Shown: in pieces, positions 10,162 to 25,100 of the stretch | Layout of the letters: each line of letters opens with the position of its first letter | Position numbering within the stretch: position 1 is the first letter of the stretch | Assembly (NCBI RefSeq): GCF_954871325.1 | Contig: NC_088775.1 | Coordinates: 8,967,561 to 9,031,560 of the forward strand | Length of the DNA: 64,000 nt | Reading direction: 5' to 3' | Source of the DNA: Gordionus sp. m RMFG-2023 | Taxonomy: Eukaryota; Nematomorpha; Gordioida; Chordodea; Parachordodidae | Program-made: the position numbers and the translations under genes | The notes under the pieces: generated by a model | Databases searched by the model: none | What the model was told of the DNA's origin: nothing | What the model saw: the letters and a program-made list of their open reading frames with translations, nothing else

Positions 10162-13100
10162 CTAATTTATATAGTAAATTTTTTTTAAAAAAAATTGATA
10201 AAATGAGCAATTTTGCGACCATTAAGAACTATCTTTAAGTTGGAGTCCAAATCAATCATTAATTTCAATCACCTCATATTCTTAGATAAACATATAAAAT
10301 CATCTCTTAGCTCGAAAAAAAACAGCCTTTAAAGGTAAGTCACAAGTTCTCCTAACTTTTATCAATTTTGATCTCTTTTGAGAGATTACCAACTTTCAAT
10401 ACCTGACAACAGATTAGATTGAAAAAATAATAATTGTAATAGCCTAAATTATAACCAATGCTCTTTCGCGCTTATGATATCCTTAAATTTATAAACATCT
10501 CAGAAAATCCTTATTCCATGTTTTTTTAAAAAAAATATAAATAATTTTTTACAGCTGATCCTATTCCAGATGGTAGACGGGGTGCTGGGGGGCCTACAGA
10601 TGGGGAACTTCTGTTCTTGGCCCTCATTTTTGTGAGTGCTTGCTCAGAGCTTTCGGCTCTTTCTTCAGCTTCCTCCAATTCGTGTTGTAGTTTGCGGTAT
10701 TTGCCTAAGTTCATGCTGGCTACTTCTTCCTATTCGTATAAATCATTGAATAAAATAGGGTTAGAAGAGGATTCATTCAAGATTCTATTTCAAATAAGAA
10801 GAAGACCTTTATTGTTTGTTCATAAACAAAATCGTGGGCATGAGTGTTTAATTAAGAAATTTGAACTTGTTTGTAAAAAAATATTTAATTTAGTAAATCT
10901 TTTGAGGTTTTGTTGAACTTCGAGACACAATACATTCGTTAAAGAGAATTATAAGTTATTTAAAGTTTAATTTTAATACTAAATAAGACTTGCTGTTAAA
11001 ATAAACTTACCGCTTCTTCGACTTGCCGCTTGTAAATCTTGATCTTTTGTTGCATTTGATCCACCAAATCCTGGAAATGGGTTTGGCTCTTTTTGGCTTC
11101 GTCAATTTCAAATTGCATTTCCTTGACGCGTCTCTCTTTAGCCTTGGACGATTTATCGGCTTCGGCGAATCGCCTATTTGCTGCCTCGGCTTCATTTGTC
11201 AATTCACGAATCTTTTTAATATATTATATGTGCATTTACATTTTTTAAATGTCATATTGATGATCCACATTTATCGATGGCGTCATCTACTTAGAGACAT
11301 GCAAATAGATGAAAATCGTTATTAATCAATAATTATTCGAACCTTAGTTTCCAATTTAACGATCAATTTTTTTCCGCCTTTCAAAACGTTACCCTCAGCT
11401 TCATCCAAACGCGCTTGCATCTCCTTGATTTGAACTTCCATTTGTTTGCGATTTTTTTCGACTTGCAATGAATGGTCTTGTTCTTGCTTCAATTCTTCAG
11501 CCAATCTTTGCACATCCATAAGGCTCTTTAAATATTTGCCAGAGAAAAAAAAACACAAAATATATTTAGGAGTGAAAATAGCGTTTTTAATAGTTTTATT
11601 CGCATAAATTAGATTAATTATTTATAAGGAAAGTCATCATTCTTATTACCTAATGGGTAAAGAGCAACTCCAACCAAATAATTTTAATAAATCAATTAAC
11701 ATAAGACTCATCAACATCAAGATTACGTATAGCTTAAGCCAATTCTATATTTTTACATAATAATTATTACAAATGAAATATTTTTCCCTAAATGGTAAAT
11801 AAGTATAATAAAACCTTTTTAAATTTATCTTCCAAATCTTTTTGATTGTTGATACTCTCGTCAAGATCGGTCTTAAGGGATGCTAATTCGCTTTCCATTT
11901 TCCTCTTTTGACCGTTCAGGGACGTAACTTGGGCAGTGGCGTCATTAGCTCTTTCATTGGTATCGCTGAGTTCCAATTCTAAGCTCCTTCGCACTCTTTC
12001 AGAATTTTCCAAGGCGGATCGGATCTCCTCGATTTCACCCTGAATTTTAAAAATAATAAAAAATAATAAATTATAAATATAAGTTAACTAATTCCAGATT
12101 GATCAATAAAATAACCAAGTTAAGAGTTAGAAACTAAGAATCGAAAATATTGCAACGTATAATATTCCTGCTAATCACAACCTTATATACCTTCGGACAG
12201 TATTCCTGCCAATCATAACCTTATTTTGGACAGAAGACTTTATTAAGAACTAAGAAAACTACCCACAACCGAAACTGGACCCAAAAAGCGGCTTATTAAT
12301 TTAAACAATGTTTCGATATATAAATATATAAATCTTAATTTTTAAAAAAATAAATATTATTCTAAAGTATCTAATTATGAAAATCATCAACTTGACCTGT
12401 CACATCATGGACTCTTAAAAACATAACATCTTACTAGACCATTCTAGATGAACCCCATAAAAAGAAAGACTAATATTACAAGAGACATTTATAAGATTCA
12501 ATTATTCTATTCAAAAATTTTCAAATATTATATAGTCTGATAAAATCCCAACTGCGCCAGTAATAGAAAGGAAGAAGTCTGTGATGATGCTTTAAAATAG
12601 AAGGGAGGAAGAGGGCGAATAAATTAATATAAAGAGGGCGGTAAGGGTGGGTTTCCTAATTTGTAAGTGGAAGGTAGAGAGGGGAGTCGTCACATCATTT
12701 ATAATATATCAAAAAAATTAACTTGAAGTATATTGCAGCGCCTCTCGGACATGTTGTACTGTTCTCTGGCATCGTCTCGTGACCTCTGCTCTTCCTCCAC
12801 TTGGGTTTGAAGCTGTTTAATTTGATCTTGATACTTTTTAATGTTCTTTTGGGCCTCGGCGTTCGCTCTATTGGCTTGGTCGACGGCAATCTCCAATTCG
12901 TTAATGTTGGATTCTAGTTTCTTCTTCATCTTCAGAGCCTCGGCTTTGCCCCTGACCTCCGCTTCCAAGCTGGCTTGCATACTTTCCACCATGCGAGAAT
13001 GATTTTTCCTTGGAGGGGATAATAAATTTTAATAATAAAATAATTATATGATATAAACCAGCTACTACTTTTTTTTAAAAAATTTGAAAAATTAGCGCAA

Positions 13101-16100
13101 ACATGAAAACCTAGTGTTGTCGAATTCTTCGTCCTTTTCTTGCAATCTCCTGTCAATTTCCTGCCTAATCTGAGCTAACTCCAATTGGGTTCTCATTAAT
13201 TTGCCTTCTTCTTGTTCTAGAGCCGATTCGGCTTCTTCGAGCGCGGATTGAATTTCTTCTTTTTCGACTTCGAGTCTCTTGCGGGTTTTATCGAGTTCGT
13301 GAACCGATTTGCCTTCTTCGGACATCGTATCAACTAAATCTTTAATCTCGTCTATAAAGAAAAAAATGAATTATATTATAATACGTGAAAAATTTTCAAA
13401 TCACTAAATCTTTCATATTACTAAAATATCTAATTTTACCAGAAATTTAAATAATTAATTAATCGCAAGATCCGCATAGTAAGTTGTAAACTGTCATAAC
13501 CCCATCCCTTCAGAAATATGTCACTTTGCCCGCCCGTCAATCCTATCCATTTTCTGTCGAAGAACGACAAATGTCCATGATGAAGCTCTGACCATCCTTA
13601 AGGAAAAACATAATATATAAAACCTTGCAAGTTTTTGTTTTCTCTCTTCAGGGAATCGATATGATCATCAAACTCTTCCTGGTGGGTTTTGAGTCTGATT
13701 ACTTCGGTAGAAATATTTCGGTTTTCTTTCTGGGAATTATCTAGTTCGGCTTTGATATCGGCTACTTTTTGCTTCCATTCGGCGATTGTCTTGTCGAAAC
13801 CTTTTTGCTTTTTCTCGAACGATGAAGCGCTATTATTGGCCTTTATTTTGTGGCAAATAAAATTTGAAGTTTTATTTTATATTTTGTCAATTTCATGAAA
13901 GAAAATAAAATTAAAAGAAAGGAGAAAACATATTGAAATGAAATAAGGAGGAAAAGAAAAAATAATTAGATATACCCTTTCAACGTCGATTTGAGCGTCG
14001 TCTAATTCGCTGGTCAGACGTTGCTTAGTTTTTTCCAGGGACGAAATTTTAACTTGGGCTGCTTCGAGGGCTTCCTCTGCTTGTTGCAATCTTTGTTGAA
14101 GCTTTTTCCTATAATTTTATTGTTCGAAAAGGTGTAGGTTGGAATAGAAAAGAAATATGCGAATATAAGCAGATAGTCAAATCTTTTCTTCTATAAAACA
14201 AATTTTTCATAATGACAAGTTATTTTAATTGGGTAATTAAATTAACTTCCCAAAAGAAAATTGTCAATTAAGACGCCCCTTTTCAATCCATCAAATAGTA
14301 CCTTGATTCTTCCAATTCTTCGGATCGTTGTACGGATTCGCCGTCAAATTTGGCTTTAAGAGCGGCATATTCGCTGTTAACTTTAGTGAATTGTCGTTGA
14401 ATTTCGGTCTTGGCTTCTTGTTCCTCGTCAAGTTGATCCTTTAATTGATCTAGATCGTGCTGGGCGTTCCTCAGCTGTGAGCTAAGTTGAGATTTTTCCT
14501 ATTATTTAAAAGAAATTAATAATTTACCCCCATGAATAAATTATATATTTTTTAAAAATTTCCGAAGTAACAACCAATGGAAAGCGCATTTTTACAAAAC
14601 AAAAAAATTCTAAAATTAAAGTAATAGACATTTTACCCTAGATTCTTCTTCCAAGGCATTTCTCAATTCGTTTATCTGGGTGGTGAGCTGAGTTTTGACC
14701 TTGTTGATTTGATTTAGTTGAGATTCCGCTTCCTCCAATTGCTTTTGAAGTTCGGCGTTTTCGTTTTGCAGGCGATTTTTACTGTTAGCTAATTCGTTCA
14801 CGTTTCTAGAACTTTCGTCCAATTTTATCTGACTTTCGGCCAATTGGGCTTCGATAGCTTTAATGGCCTTTTCAGCTTGAGCCTAGTTTTATTTAATTTT
14901 TTTTAAAAATTAGTATAATATTTTAAAAATTTGAGATTTTTATTTTTCTCGGGAATCAATAAGAATATAAATAAAATATAACTTTGGCTTTAACAACGTG
15001 TTCTCCGCCAGATGAAAGATCATCTAATTCGGATTTCATCTGAGCCTTCTCTTTTTCTAGTCTTTATATAAATATATATTTTTTTTTACATATAAATTAA
15101 CATGCTATAAATTGAAATACAATCACAGAGCAATTTTAATAATAAAATTTGAACAATTTTATAGACCACCTTAGTTAAAATGAGATATATATCATACATA
15201 GAATTATGACAGCTAATTTTTTTAATAATGAAGAAATAGTTTATAGTCAATCAATTTATACTTGGCCTTGATTTTTTGCAATTGATCTAGTTGCTCGCCC
15301 ATTTGCGCTACGGCGTCGTTGTGCTTTTTCCTAAGGGCGTTCGTAGTGGCTTCGTGTTGCATGTTCGATTCTTCCAAATCCCTCCTCAATTTTTGGATTT
15401 CGGCTTCTCGCTTCTTGTTCAAATCCATCTGAGCAGCGCTGGCACCTCCCTGCTCTTCTAATCTCTCTGTCAAATCGTCCAGTTCTCTGGCCAACTCGGC
15501 TCTTTGTTTATCCACCTGTTAGGCGAGAAGATAAATATTGTGATCATACACATTGTAAATTTTTAGTATTTCAAGGTGAGTTTCCAGCGTAGTTAACCTT
15601 AGATCGATCATTATGATTTAAGAAAGAAAACTAATCCGTAAAAATAAAATGCGAAATAAGCGAATAACAGGTATAATTTACAAATATACTGAGCGAAATG
15701 TTAAAATTCCTGCGAAGAATTAGCTGTGATTATTCTAGCAATCAATTTCGAGACACCTGAACGAATCGCGCATACTATAAGATGGGACATTATTACTCAT
15801 ATTATAAATTCTAAAAATTATTTATTTGATTAATAAACAATCAATTTAATATTTTATTTTAGGCAATTCGATCTAAAACTAATCTGATGATTCTTAATAA
15901 ACTATTTGATTCATTTAAAAATATCCCTTTTGAATTATAGTGTGGTACCCCCTTTGAATTACATTTATCAGAGACCTGAATAAGCACCCATTTACATATC
16001 TAATTTGGGTTTACTAAACCTGCCCGGATTATAAATCTATTGATTTTGACCCGGTCCTGGTTTTATCCTGCCCGGCACGTCGGGTCTCAGGTGTAAGAAT

Positions 16101-19100
16101 TTAAAAATAAATTAATCAATAAATAAATACCTTAGAACGAGCTTGGCGTTCAGCTTCGAGTTCTTCTTCCAATTCTTCAATGCGACTCTGTAATAATTTG
16201 AAACGATAAAAAAATCCTATTATAGTACCAGATAAAATGGAATTTTCGTAGTCACCACTTTAAACGCCAAAATATGATGTTATTAATAATTATAAAGGAA
16301 CCAGAAAATGGGGTTCCACGTGACCAAAAATTTGGTTATAATTTTGTAAAAAAAAATTTTTGAAGTTTGATAACAAAAATTGTATTTGGTGGCAAATTAT
16401 CAATTTTACTATTATGCGAAAATGTGAGACAAGTTTGTAATAAATCAATTTTTCTTTAAAATATACGATATACTTCTAACATCGAACGTTCAGTTCTTGG
16501 CAATATTTGTCCTAATTCAACTTCAGCACTCTCCCTGATGATCCTACGACTCCTGGTGGAGAGGCTGGGTGATGGGGAAGTATACATGTAATCCCTACCA
16601 GGTATTCTTAAATGGTCCAACCTAGGATTATATTCTGAGCTGAAATAAGAAGAATAAGGGGAATAAGGGTCCGGGTTAACATAATGGTAATCCCGGGATG
16701 GTGCAAAGGATCTAGTCGAATCCTTGCCATTGGTGCGATGGGATGCCCTTTCCGCAGTCACTTGTGGGGTGGGTTTGTGGATTTGGTGAGTGATAACAGG
16801 GGCAGCTTTAGCCTTTACATCCATAACTTGAACTCCGTTAGTCGTGGCACTGATAGATGCCAATGGGCTATCATCAGAATTAACTCCAGACGATTTTTTC
16901 TCGTTGGTCCCCCTTTTACCGTTACCGTTTTTAGTCCCCACAAGTACTGGCGTTACCTCTTGAATATCGTAAGATTCGATTTTAGCTTGGTCCATATTTT
17001 AAATTACGGGTATGAGATTGGGGCGAATATAGGATTATGGTAGATGATGATTATATATATAATTTGTAAATGCGAGATAGCCTATATAATAATACAAGCT
17101 TTTCAGGAAAAAGAATGCTTCAATCCCTTATTTATTTTAATGCAAGAATAGAATGCTAGGAAGGTTTATATTTATAGAAGACGAAAAAGTGTTTTCCAGA
17201 TATTTACAAGTATATACATAATATTATAATATTGCGGGTGCGCGTATCCTAAAAAATATGCGGCCGATTTATAAAAGTTATATTATTTCAAGAAAATATT
17301 TTAATTTTTCGCAATGTTTTATTTTAAATTTTTGGTTAATTTGAATTATTGAATTATTTAAAATTTATATTTAAAAAAAATATATCTAATAATGAGGATA
17401 TAAAGGTAAAAAAAATAATAAACTATATAATTTTTAAGATTTTCATAATTTTTTGTGTTTTAAAATTGGTTTAAAATTAAAAACTAAATTGATAAAAATT
17501 TTTTTCTTCTTTCAAATTAACAATTTACGTTCATGAAGATGGCTTGGCCACATGGCAAAATATGATCAAAAATTTTTTATATTTTTGTAAAAAAAAAAAT
17601 TTTTTTTTTGAAAACCATTTGCTTTACTCAATTCATTAATTTTAAACCAATAATCCAAAATAAAGATAATAAAATTTCAGAAAGAAAACAACAGAATCTA
17701 TAAAAAACATTTGTTCAATCCCGTTTTCATAAGCATTTCAATTATTGATAATAAGAGAAAATTGTGTTTAATGTGTTCTTGAAGATTTTATGTTTTTGTG
17801 CTACCTTCTCTTGCTTTATAAGGAAAAGTTTGCATCTTATTAATGCGAGATTTATAATATAATAATGTAATTGTTTTTCAAAAAATATTATATATAAATT
17901 ATTATATAAATAAATATTAAAAAAATTATATTGTACAAAATAACTTTAAAAATTCAAAATAAAATCGAATTAAATATCTTTTCATTCTTATCAAGTGTGA
18001 TAAGAAGATTTATAAAGGTTTCCACTTTCGACTTGGTTTAGGTTTAAGATTAATATATTTCCTGAAAAAAAATTCATTTATCTAAAATGCTTTAAAATTT
18101 ATAAATTTTTGTTGGATCCTCTTGCTAACAAGTATTAATAGCTTACTAGTAAGTGGAAAGGTCCCAAATAATTTACTGTAATATTTCACTATTTTCAAAT
18201 TATACTATGTCCTCCTTACAAAAATCGTTAAGATACTATGTGGAACAATCCTAAATTCATATTAAATTTAGATTGCCCAATAATGAAATTTATTTAACGT
18301 TTATAGTAAATGTAAATTTACATCAATTAACGAATACGATGATAAATTTAATTTTTAAAGTATTAAATATAATTAGAATGAAAAAATTGATAGCCTGCCT
18401 TATCAATAGAATGTCCGAGAAAATTTCCCATCTTTCAATTAAAAATAAATACCAGCACATGTGTAACATCCAAGGTTATTACGTATTATATGATTTTTTG
18501 AAAGCAAATCGAAATTTAATTTTTTTTCAAAATATGAGATATTTCCACAAATTTTTTTTTTTTTAAAAAAATTAAGGATAAAAAAAAAGATTGAAGCCGC
18601 AAATTACAATATTATTGTATAAAGATAATTCAACCAATGGCGTTACTAGGGTTAAAAGCTCGACCCTCGCCAAAATTTTGGAGAGCCCTTTCACAAAAAA
18701 GAAAGAATTGGGTTTATAAAATTATTCAGATTTGGAGCACTCATTCAAACCACGGCCAAACTAAAAAAACAAGTAAATCTAAGTGATACCGATAAAATTC
18801 TTAGAGTAAAATAAATATAAAGTATTTGTGTAGACCTGTAATTCCTTGATTTTCCTTTGTAGTTGCCCAACCATGTTTTGTTCGTCTTCTAAACGGGTTT
18901 GGAAATTTGCTATATCTTTCTCTTTCCTCTTCAGGTTTTCTTCCAATTCTTTCTTCGCTATATCCAAATCTTGCGCTTGTTCCTAGTTATACAAATATAT
19001 ATAGCAGGGGCTTCAAGGATTCAAGAGCTATGTTTCATTGACTCTGGTTTAACTACATTTGTTATGGAAATAATTTCGATCTTATATTTTTTTCCCACCT

Positions 19101-22100
19101 TCGAAAGCGCGTATTTTCAAAATATACCTAACTCTATTCACTAAAAATAAATCAGATCTGATAAACCCCATGTGACTATAAATTGTTTGAATAGTATTAT
19201 TAAGTTTTTCAATTCCAATAGCAAGGTAAAAAAAAAAGGTTAAAATTTAGGGAAATCCTTTTACCTGGGACAATTTTAAGTCTTGCTCCAATTTCTTCTT
19301 GCTTTTCTCGAGGTCGGCTCTAATTTTTTTCTCATGTTCTAAGCTGTCCTCCAACTCGTCCAGAGTTTGTTCCAATTTAGCTTTGACCTTATTCAAGTGG
19401 TTAACCTTATCCTCCGTCGCGTTCAAATCGTCCTGAGTCTTTTTAAGGGTCTCGTCCAAACTTTTCTTCTCCTTGCTCACCTTGGAAATCAATTCGTCCT
19501 GTTTGGTCATCTCGTCCTGCAATTGTCTGATCTGATTTTCTCGGGATTGTTTCTCCTGTTCCGTTTTTTGGAGCGATAATTCCAGATCTTGGATATCCTA
19601 TTAGGGAGAAATTTAATTCAAAAACATCTGACAAATGGATATCGATGTACAAACTCTAGCGAGGTATTTTTTTTAAAAAAAGGGGGTTAAAAGATATTTG
19701 GGAGGAGGGGAGGGGGCAGTAAGAAAAATATAATAAAAAAATGAGAATTGGTAGTATTATATTATGATATTACATCACAGCTGAAAGAATGTCAGAAGAA
19801 TATATAAGAGGCAGTATGTAAAAGAAAGATGGGGAGGAACTCATGTTGCTTCCATAGTATGGGAAGTGTTTGTGGTTTAGATTTGAATGGGAAAAAGATG
19901 TTGAAAATTGTAAAACTAAGTGGAATTTGTAAAATGAATAAAGGTTAACCTTTTTCAGTTCGACCATTTCTTGTTCGGTTTTCCTTTTGGCGGATGAAAG
20001 GGTGGCGTTCTGTTCTTCCTCCTCTGCCAGTCTATCGTTCAAATCCGTCATTTGTGATTCCAATTCCACTTTTTGTTTGATGAGATTTTCGGCCTTTTCT
20101 TCCAAATCGTTCGTGTTTTCCTTCTCGGCCTCGAGTTGCAACATTAAATCGTTTTTCTCTTGGGTCAAGTGGGTCGTTTTATTTTCTAGATCTTTCCTTA
20201 ATGCTGTTTCTTTATCGAAATCTTCTTTCAACTTATCGAATTCGTCTTTCAATTTTTTCATATCTTCTTCTTGCCTGGCGACGCTCAACATAGGTTTGAC
20301 CTAGGTGAAAATAAATTTATTATTAAAAAGTATATTTTTTTATGTGAGTTTTTTTAAAATCAAACAATATACATTTATTAAGAGTTAAGTTATAAAAAAA
20401 AATTCATAAATACCACAATCTGAATTCGTGTGTTTTAAAAAAAACAAAGAGAATTTGGAACCTAAACTAAAAATATGGTTCTTTTTACAGTTCGAGGTTC
20501 TGTTTCCGGTTCTTAAATTTGACCCGATTCCAAAATTCAGTGGTTTTTCTTTCTCAAATCTAAAAGAAGGACATAAATAATAAAATACTTTAGTGTACAA
20601 CTTCCACCATAACCAATTGCGCATTAATAACCATTTTCGGATGTTCCTTTGAATGATGACAAGAGCCGTCCTCTGTTCCTTCAATTTCTTGAAGCGTTTC
20701 TTCATGAGATTAGCCCTGATCCATGCCTTTCATTTATTCATTTATTTATTTTATAAAATACAATATACAAATATATATTTAAAAATTGGCATCAATTCAT
20801 TTTCAAAATTCTTTAATCTCATTGGGATTAAGCAGGCCTATAAAAAATATGTTCCTCAATGAATATATATCAGATGACAAAATAGGAAACCTGGAAGTAG
20901 GTAATGATCTTGCCTATCCTTTCGTCTCTCATATCTTCTAGTTGACCCAAAATACCGGCCTTAAAGAATATCTTGGTATGGCCCATTTTGTATTCGTTAG
21001 GTTCCAACTGGCATTCGTTGATAATTTTTCCGGTAATTTCTTTATTGTCAGCGAACCCTTCTTTGGGCACGGCCTGTGGAGCCAAAATGGTATACCTATA
21101 TGAAGGAAAAAGATTTGAGCGAAGTCATCATTTGGAAATTTGTAATTATGAAGAATTTTGAGATCGGTAAAAGATGGTCGCCAAACCCGAATCCCGACCC
21201 AAATATGTCAAAAAATATGGGGGCTCGACTCAATCCGGTTGTTTTGCCGAATACTAAATTAATAAAGGAAATGAAATTACCTTTGCTTGAAATCGGCATA
21301 CATTAAACGATTAGGGAAACCTTTCCTACAAATCCTGATACCTTCCAATACGCCATTGCAAGTCAATTGATTCATGACCAATTCTGCGTCCAACTCACCT
21401 TAAAATAAAAATGATCGTTTTTTGTAGTTTCTCAATATATCCCCCCCCCCCCCACACACATCAGTAATAAAGAACAAATTGTGTTAATAGAGCAAGAAAC
21501 ATGTAGTTAATATGGAAAAAAAACCGGTTATTTAGTAAGGGAATGAATTTAACCTTTAAAAAACCCCCAATAAAACCAAACTTAAAATAAAAAACTGTTT
21601 ATTAATGTTTTTATAGTTAAAAAAAAATTTCGCGAAAACAAAAAATGGACTATATACCGGGTCCTTTGTGTTCATTGGGAATGATGCATCTTACGAAATG
21701 TGGGTGAGTATTTTTCAAAGTCGTCATAAGTTTATTCAATTGTTCCTAAATTTTAAAAATTAAAAGTTTGGGTTTTTCGTTTTTATATGGTTTTCTATTT
21801 CCTTTTATTTAAAAAAAAAATACTAAGAAACAAGTAGAGCATTATTTTACCTTGTAAAGTACCGAAATAGTTTGAAAGCTAGATCCTTTTCCTTTCTTTC
21901 CGGAACTCTTTTCGTCTAATCATTTTAATTAATTAAAATTTTATTAAATTATTTTTCATTATTAGTTTAAAAAAACCGTCAGCAGAAGCTCTGTCCTTCC
22001 ATAGATCGGCCAAGAGATGATTTGTAGATTTGGAGAAAACTGTCAAGACCGATTCATTCAGAGGATCCTTATTTTTATCCAACCAATTGTCGACGTTGTA

Positions 22101-25100
22101 AGGCACCTTTGATTAATAAAAAAACTCATAAAAGTTATCATTTTAAAAGAAAACACGTGATGTAGCAACACCTAGAATATAATTGCCCTTGGCCGCCAAA
22201 AGTATAAGCACGTTTCTGCCTATGATTCATTATATCACATATATTTAGGTTTAATTAACAAAGTTATTTCATTGATGGGTTAAAAATATACCACCATTTA
22301 ATATTTTTATTATAATAATGTTTACAAAGTTCGTAACAAGACTACGAACCTTTAAGTTTTGCGGGCTCGGGTTTTTCCGGTATTTAGTTAAAGATTTTAT
22401 AAAGGTTTTGTTCCATTTTGGGTTTTTTTTTGAAGAAATTCATATAGGTTTCAGTTCGGTTTAGAATTTATAACGGTTCGTTCCTTAAAAAAATTAATCA
22501 TAAACCATACCTATTAATCATTAATCTTAGAGAAAAATCTTTTAATTTATATTTTTAATTCCTTATTTAATTTAACCTTGAAGATTATTTCTTATCTAAC
22601 TAGTAAATTGCCTAATTTCTATTAAATTGGTAAAAGCAATAAACTTGTTATTGATTGAAAATAATGGCGATAAGAGTTCGGTTCGCTCTTTTATATTTTC
22701 TTTATAACGGTTCGGTTACGGTTACAAAAAATTATAACGGTTTGTTCCTGTAGATTCGGTTTAAAGTCTGGTTCGCGTAATCATGTATACGTATTATCTT
22801 ATGAACTCGTCTGAAATTTGATAATGGTTCAACTCAAGGAATGTTCACCTGAGGGAAATTTTTCAATTGGATGAAATATATTTAAAATTAAATATGTATC
22901 AGGAGTGGCATTAAAGGTTAGGGAGGTATGGGTTAAGTAATTTAAAAGTTTGAGAGATATGAGTCAAGGTTTCGATTGGGTTATATAACCTGTCAAATCT
23001 GACAGGTCATGTGATTATAAAATAGATGAATAGAAATTTAAATATATCAGTTGTTATAATGGCAATTTCCTCGAATTGAACCATAATCCAGAAATTTAAT
23101 AGGTCAGGTTATTCCACCAAATGCTAAAATACATTTCCAATAAAATCAAATTTTTAAAATTAAAAAAAAACTCCTTAAAATAAATATGATTTAAAAGTTT
23201 TGTTGAGCCCATTTTTCAAATTTAAAAAGATCTGATTTTGTCTAAAAGGTTATTCCAGTATTATACACAATAAAATTTGTATAATTTCGGCTATTGATAA
23301 TTCAGAAAACTGCCTAATTTGACCAAATTTTGATTTTCAATCAAATTCCTATAAATTATTGTCTTGATATATTGGACAACTGTTTAGGTTGGACAGAAAT
23401 CTTGATCTCAACGGTGCCTAAATTAGACAGGGTTTACTAAATGTGTAGAATACCTATTCTATAAAATTTCAGACAATTTGGTCAAATACTTTTGAGCCAT
23501 TTTGTATTTATCTACTGGCAAAACAATTATCCTAGGAGAATTATTACTAAATTTCTTTAATTCGATTACAACAATACACATTAAATAATAACTATATTAT
23601 CATCTGGGGTTACAGAATTTATCTATTTAGGACATCAAATTAAAGGAATGGAGGTGAAACCTCTTGAGAAAAATTTAAAAAATATAACAAATATGAATCA
23701 GCCAACCAATAAAGCTGAGTTATAATCATTTTTGGGTATGATAAATTATTATCATCGTTTTGTGGAGAAATTTGCAAAAGTGGCATCTCTATTGTATGAT
23801 TTATTAAAAAATGGTGTTCATTTTGAGTGGAATATTGAACACCAAAATGCTTTTGATATTTCCTTGATTATTAAAATGTTCTGTCACAACTTCTTGCAAT
23901 GCATTTTTTTTAAATAGGAAGCAGGATTTTTTATTATATACATTTTAATTTTTGTTATAGATTGCAGATGGAGCATTCATATCGGAAAGAGATGATTTTA
24001 TAAAGTATATCTAATATATAACCTTTTGATCTCAATTGTAAACTAAAACGCATATAGAACATTTTAATAATCAAGCTACTAAAATATATTTGTTTTATTT
24101 TACGGTGCCAGCGTAATGCTTGATTTCCATGTGCGCCTCACGCGATGATTTTTGCGCTAACTTAGGTTTACCCAAGCAAGGTGATTTTCCCAAATGAGTG
24201 TCCATAACTTTCTGCAAGAATGTCTTATCGGTAGCTTTTGGCACGATACATTCCTCTTCCAAGATGGAAAGAATACCCATGGGCTAAATATTTATAATCA
24301 AGTATAATACATGAATGAGCATTATTTAAATGCGAAATAATTCAAATCTTTATATTAGACTTTTTAAGGCTATTTCATGATATTATTATTAGCTATAAAT
24401 TGTTAAGTTAGAAAAAAAATCAATAATTATAAATGTTGATTATAACCTTTTCGATCAAATCGATACAAGCTTGTAAATCAAGTCCAAAGTCTATGAATTC
24501 CCAGTCGATTCCTTCTCTCTTATATTCCTCTTGTTCCAGGATGAACATGTGATGATTAAAAAATTGCTGCAATTTTTCGTTGGTGAAATTGATGCACAAT
24601 TGTTCGAAGCTGTTATACTTGCATATTTTATTTAAAATATATTTTAGTTTATTAAATTTTATTATCTATAAAGGAAAATAATATATATACCTTAAACTAG
24701 AGATCTGCAAAGTTAGGCCCGGCTCGGGCCTAATTCTATTTAAAATAATTGAGTTCGGGCCAGGCAGGGCCTAATATTTTTAAAAAAATTTTGGGCCGGG
24801 TCGGGTCGGAGTTTGGAAATTTTATTAAATATATCTAAATTTATCAATTTTATATTGAATTTTTTATGTAAAATAAAAATTTTTGATTTAATTTATTGAA
24901 ACTTAACGCTATATAACATATGTCTTTTATTTTAAGTAATTATAAAAATTAATTTATCCGGCAAAACTTTTTAAAAAAAAATTTCGGGCCGGGCCGGGCT
25001 TGAAAAATTATGCCCGATGCAGATCACTACCTTAAACATTGTTTTTAATTTTTAAAAACCCCCAAATCTATACCTTATGTTTTAGTCATTAAGAAAAATA

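Noticed and set aside
10617-11325. Plus-strand open frames opposite Mhc exons 34-36
   Set aside because: They are antisense shadows of the coiled-coil coding sequence.
22160-22230. Search for an alternative loop-2 or exon 15 copy in Mhc intron 14
   Set aside because: A slightly GC-rich patch (GCGGCCAAGGGC on the minus strand) has no myosin similarity.
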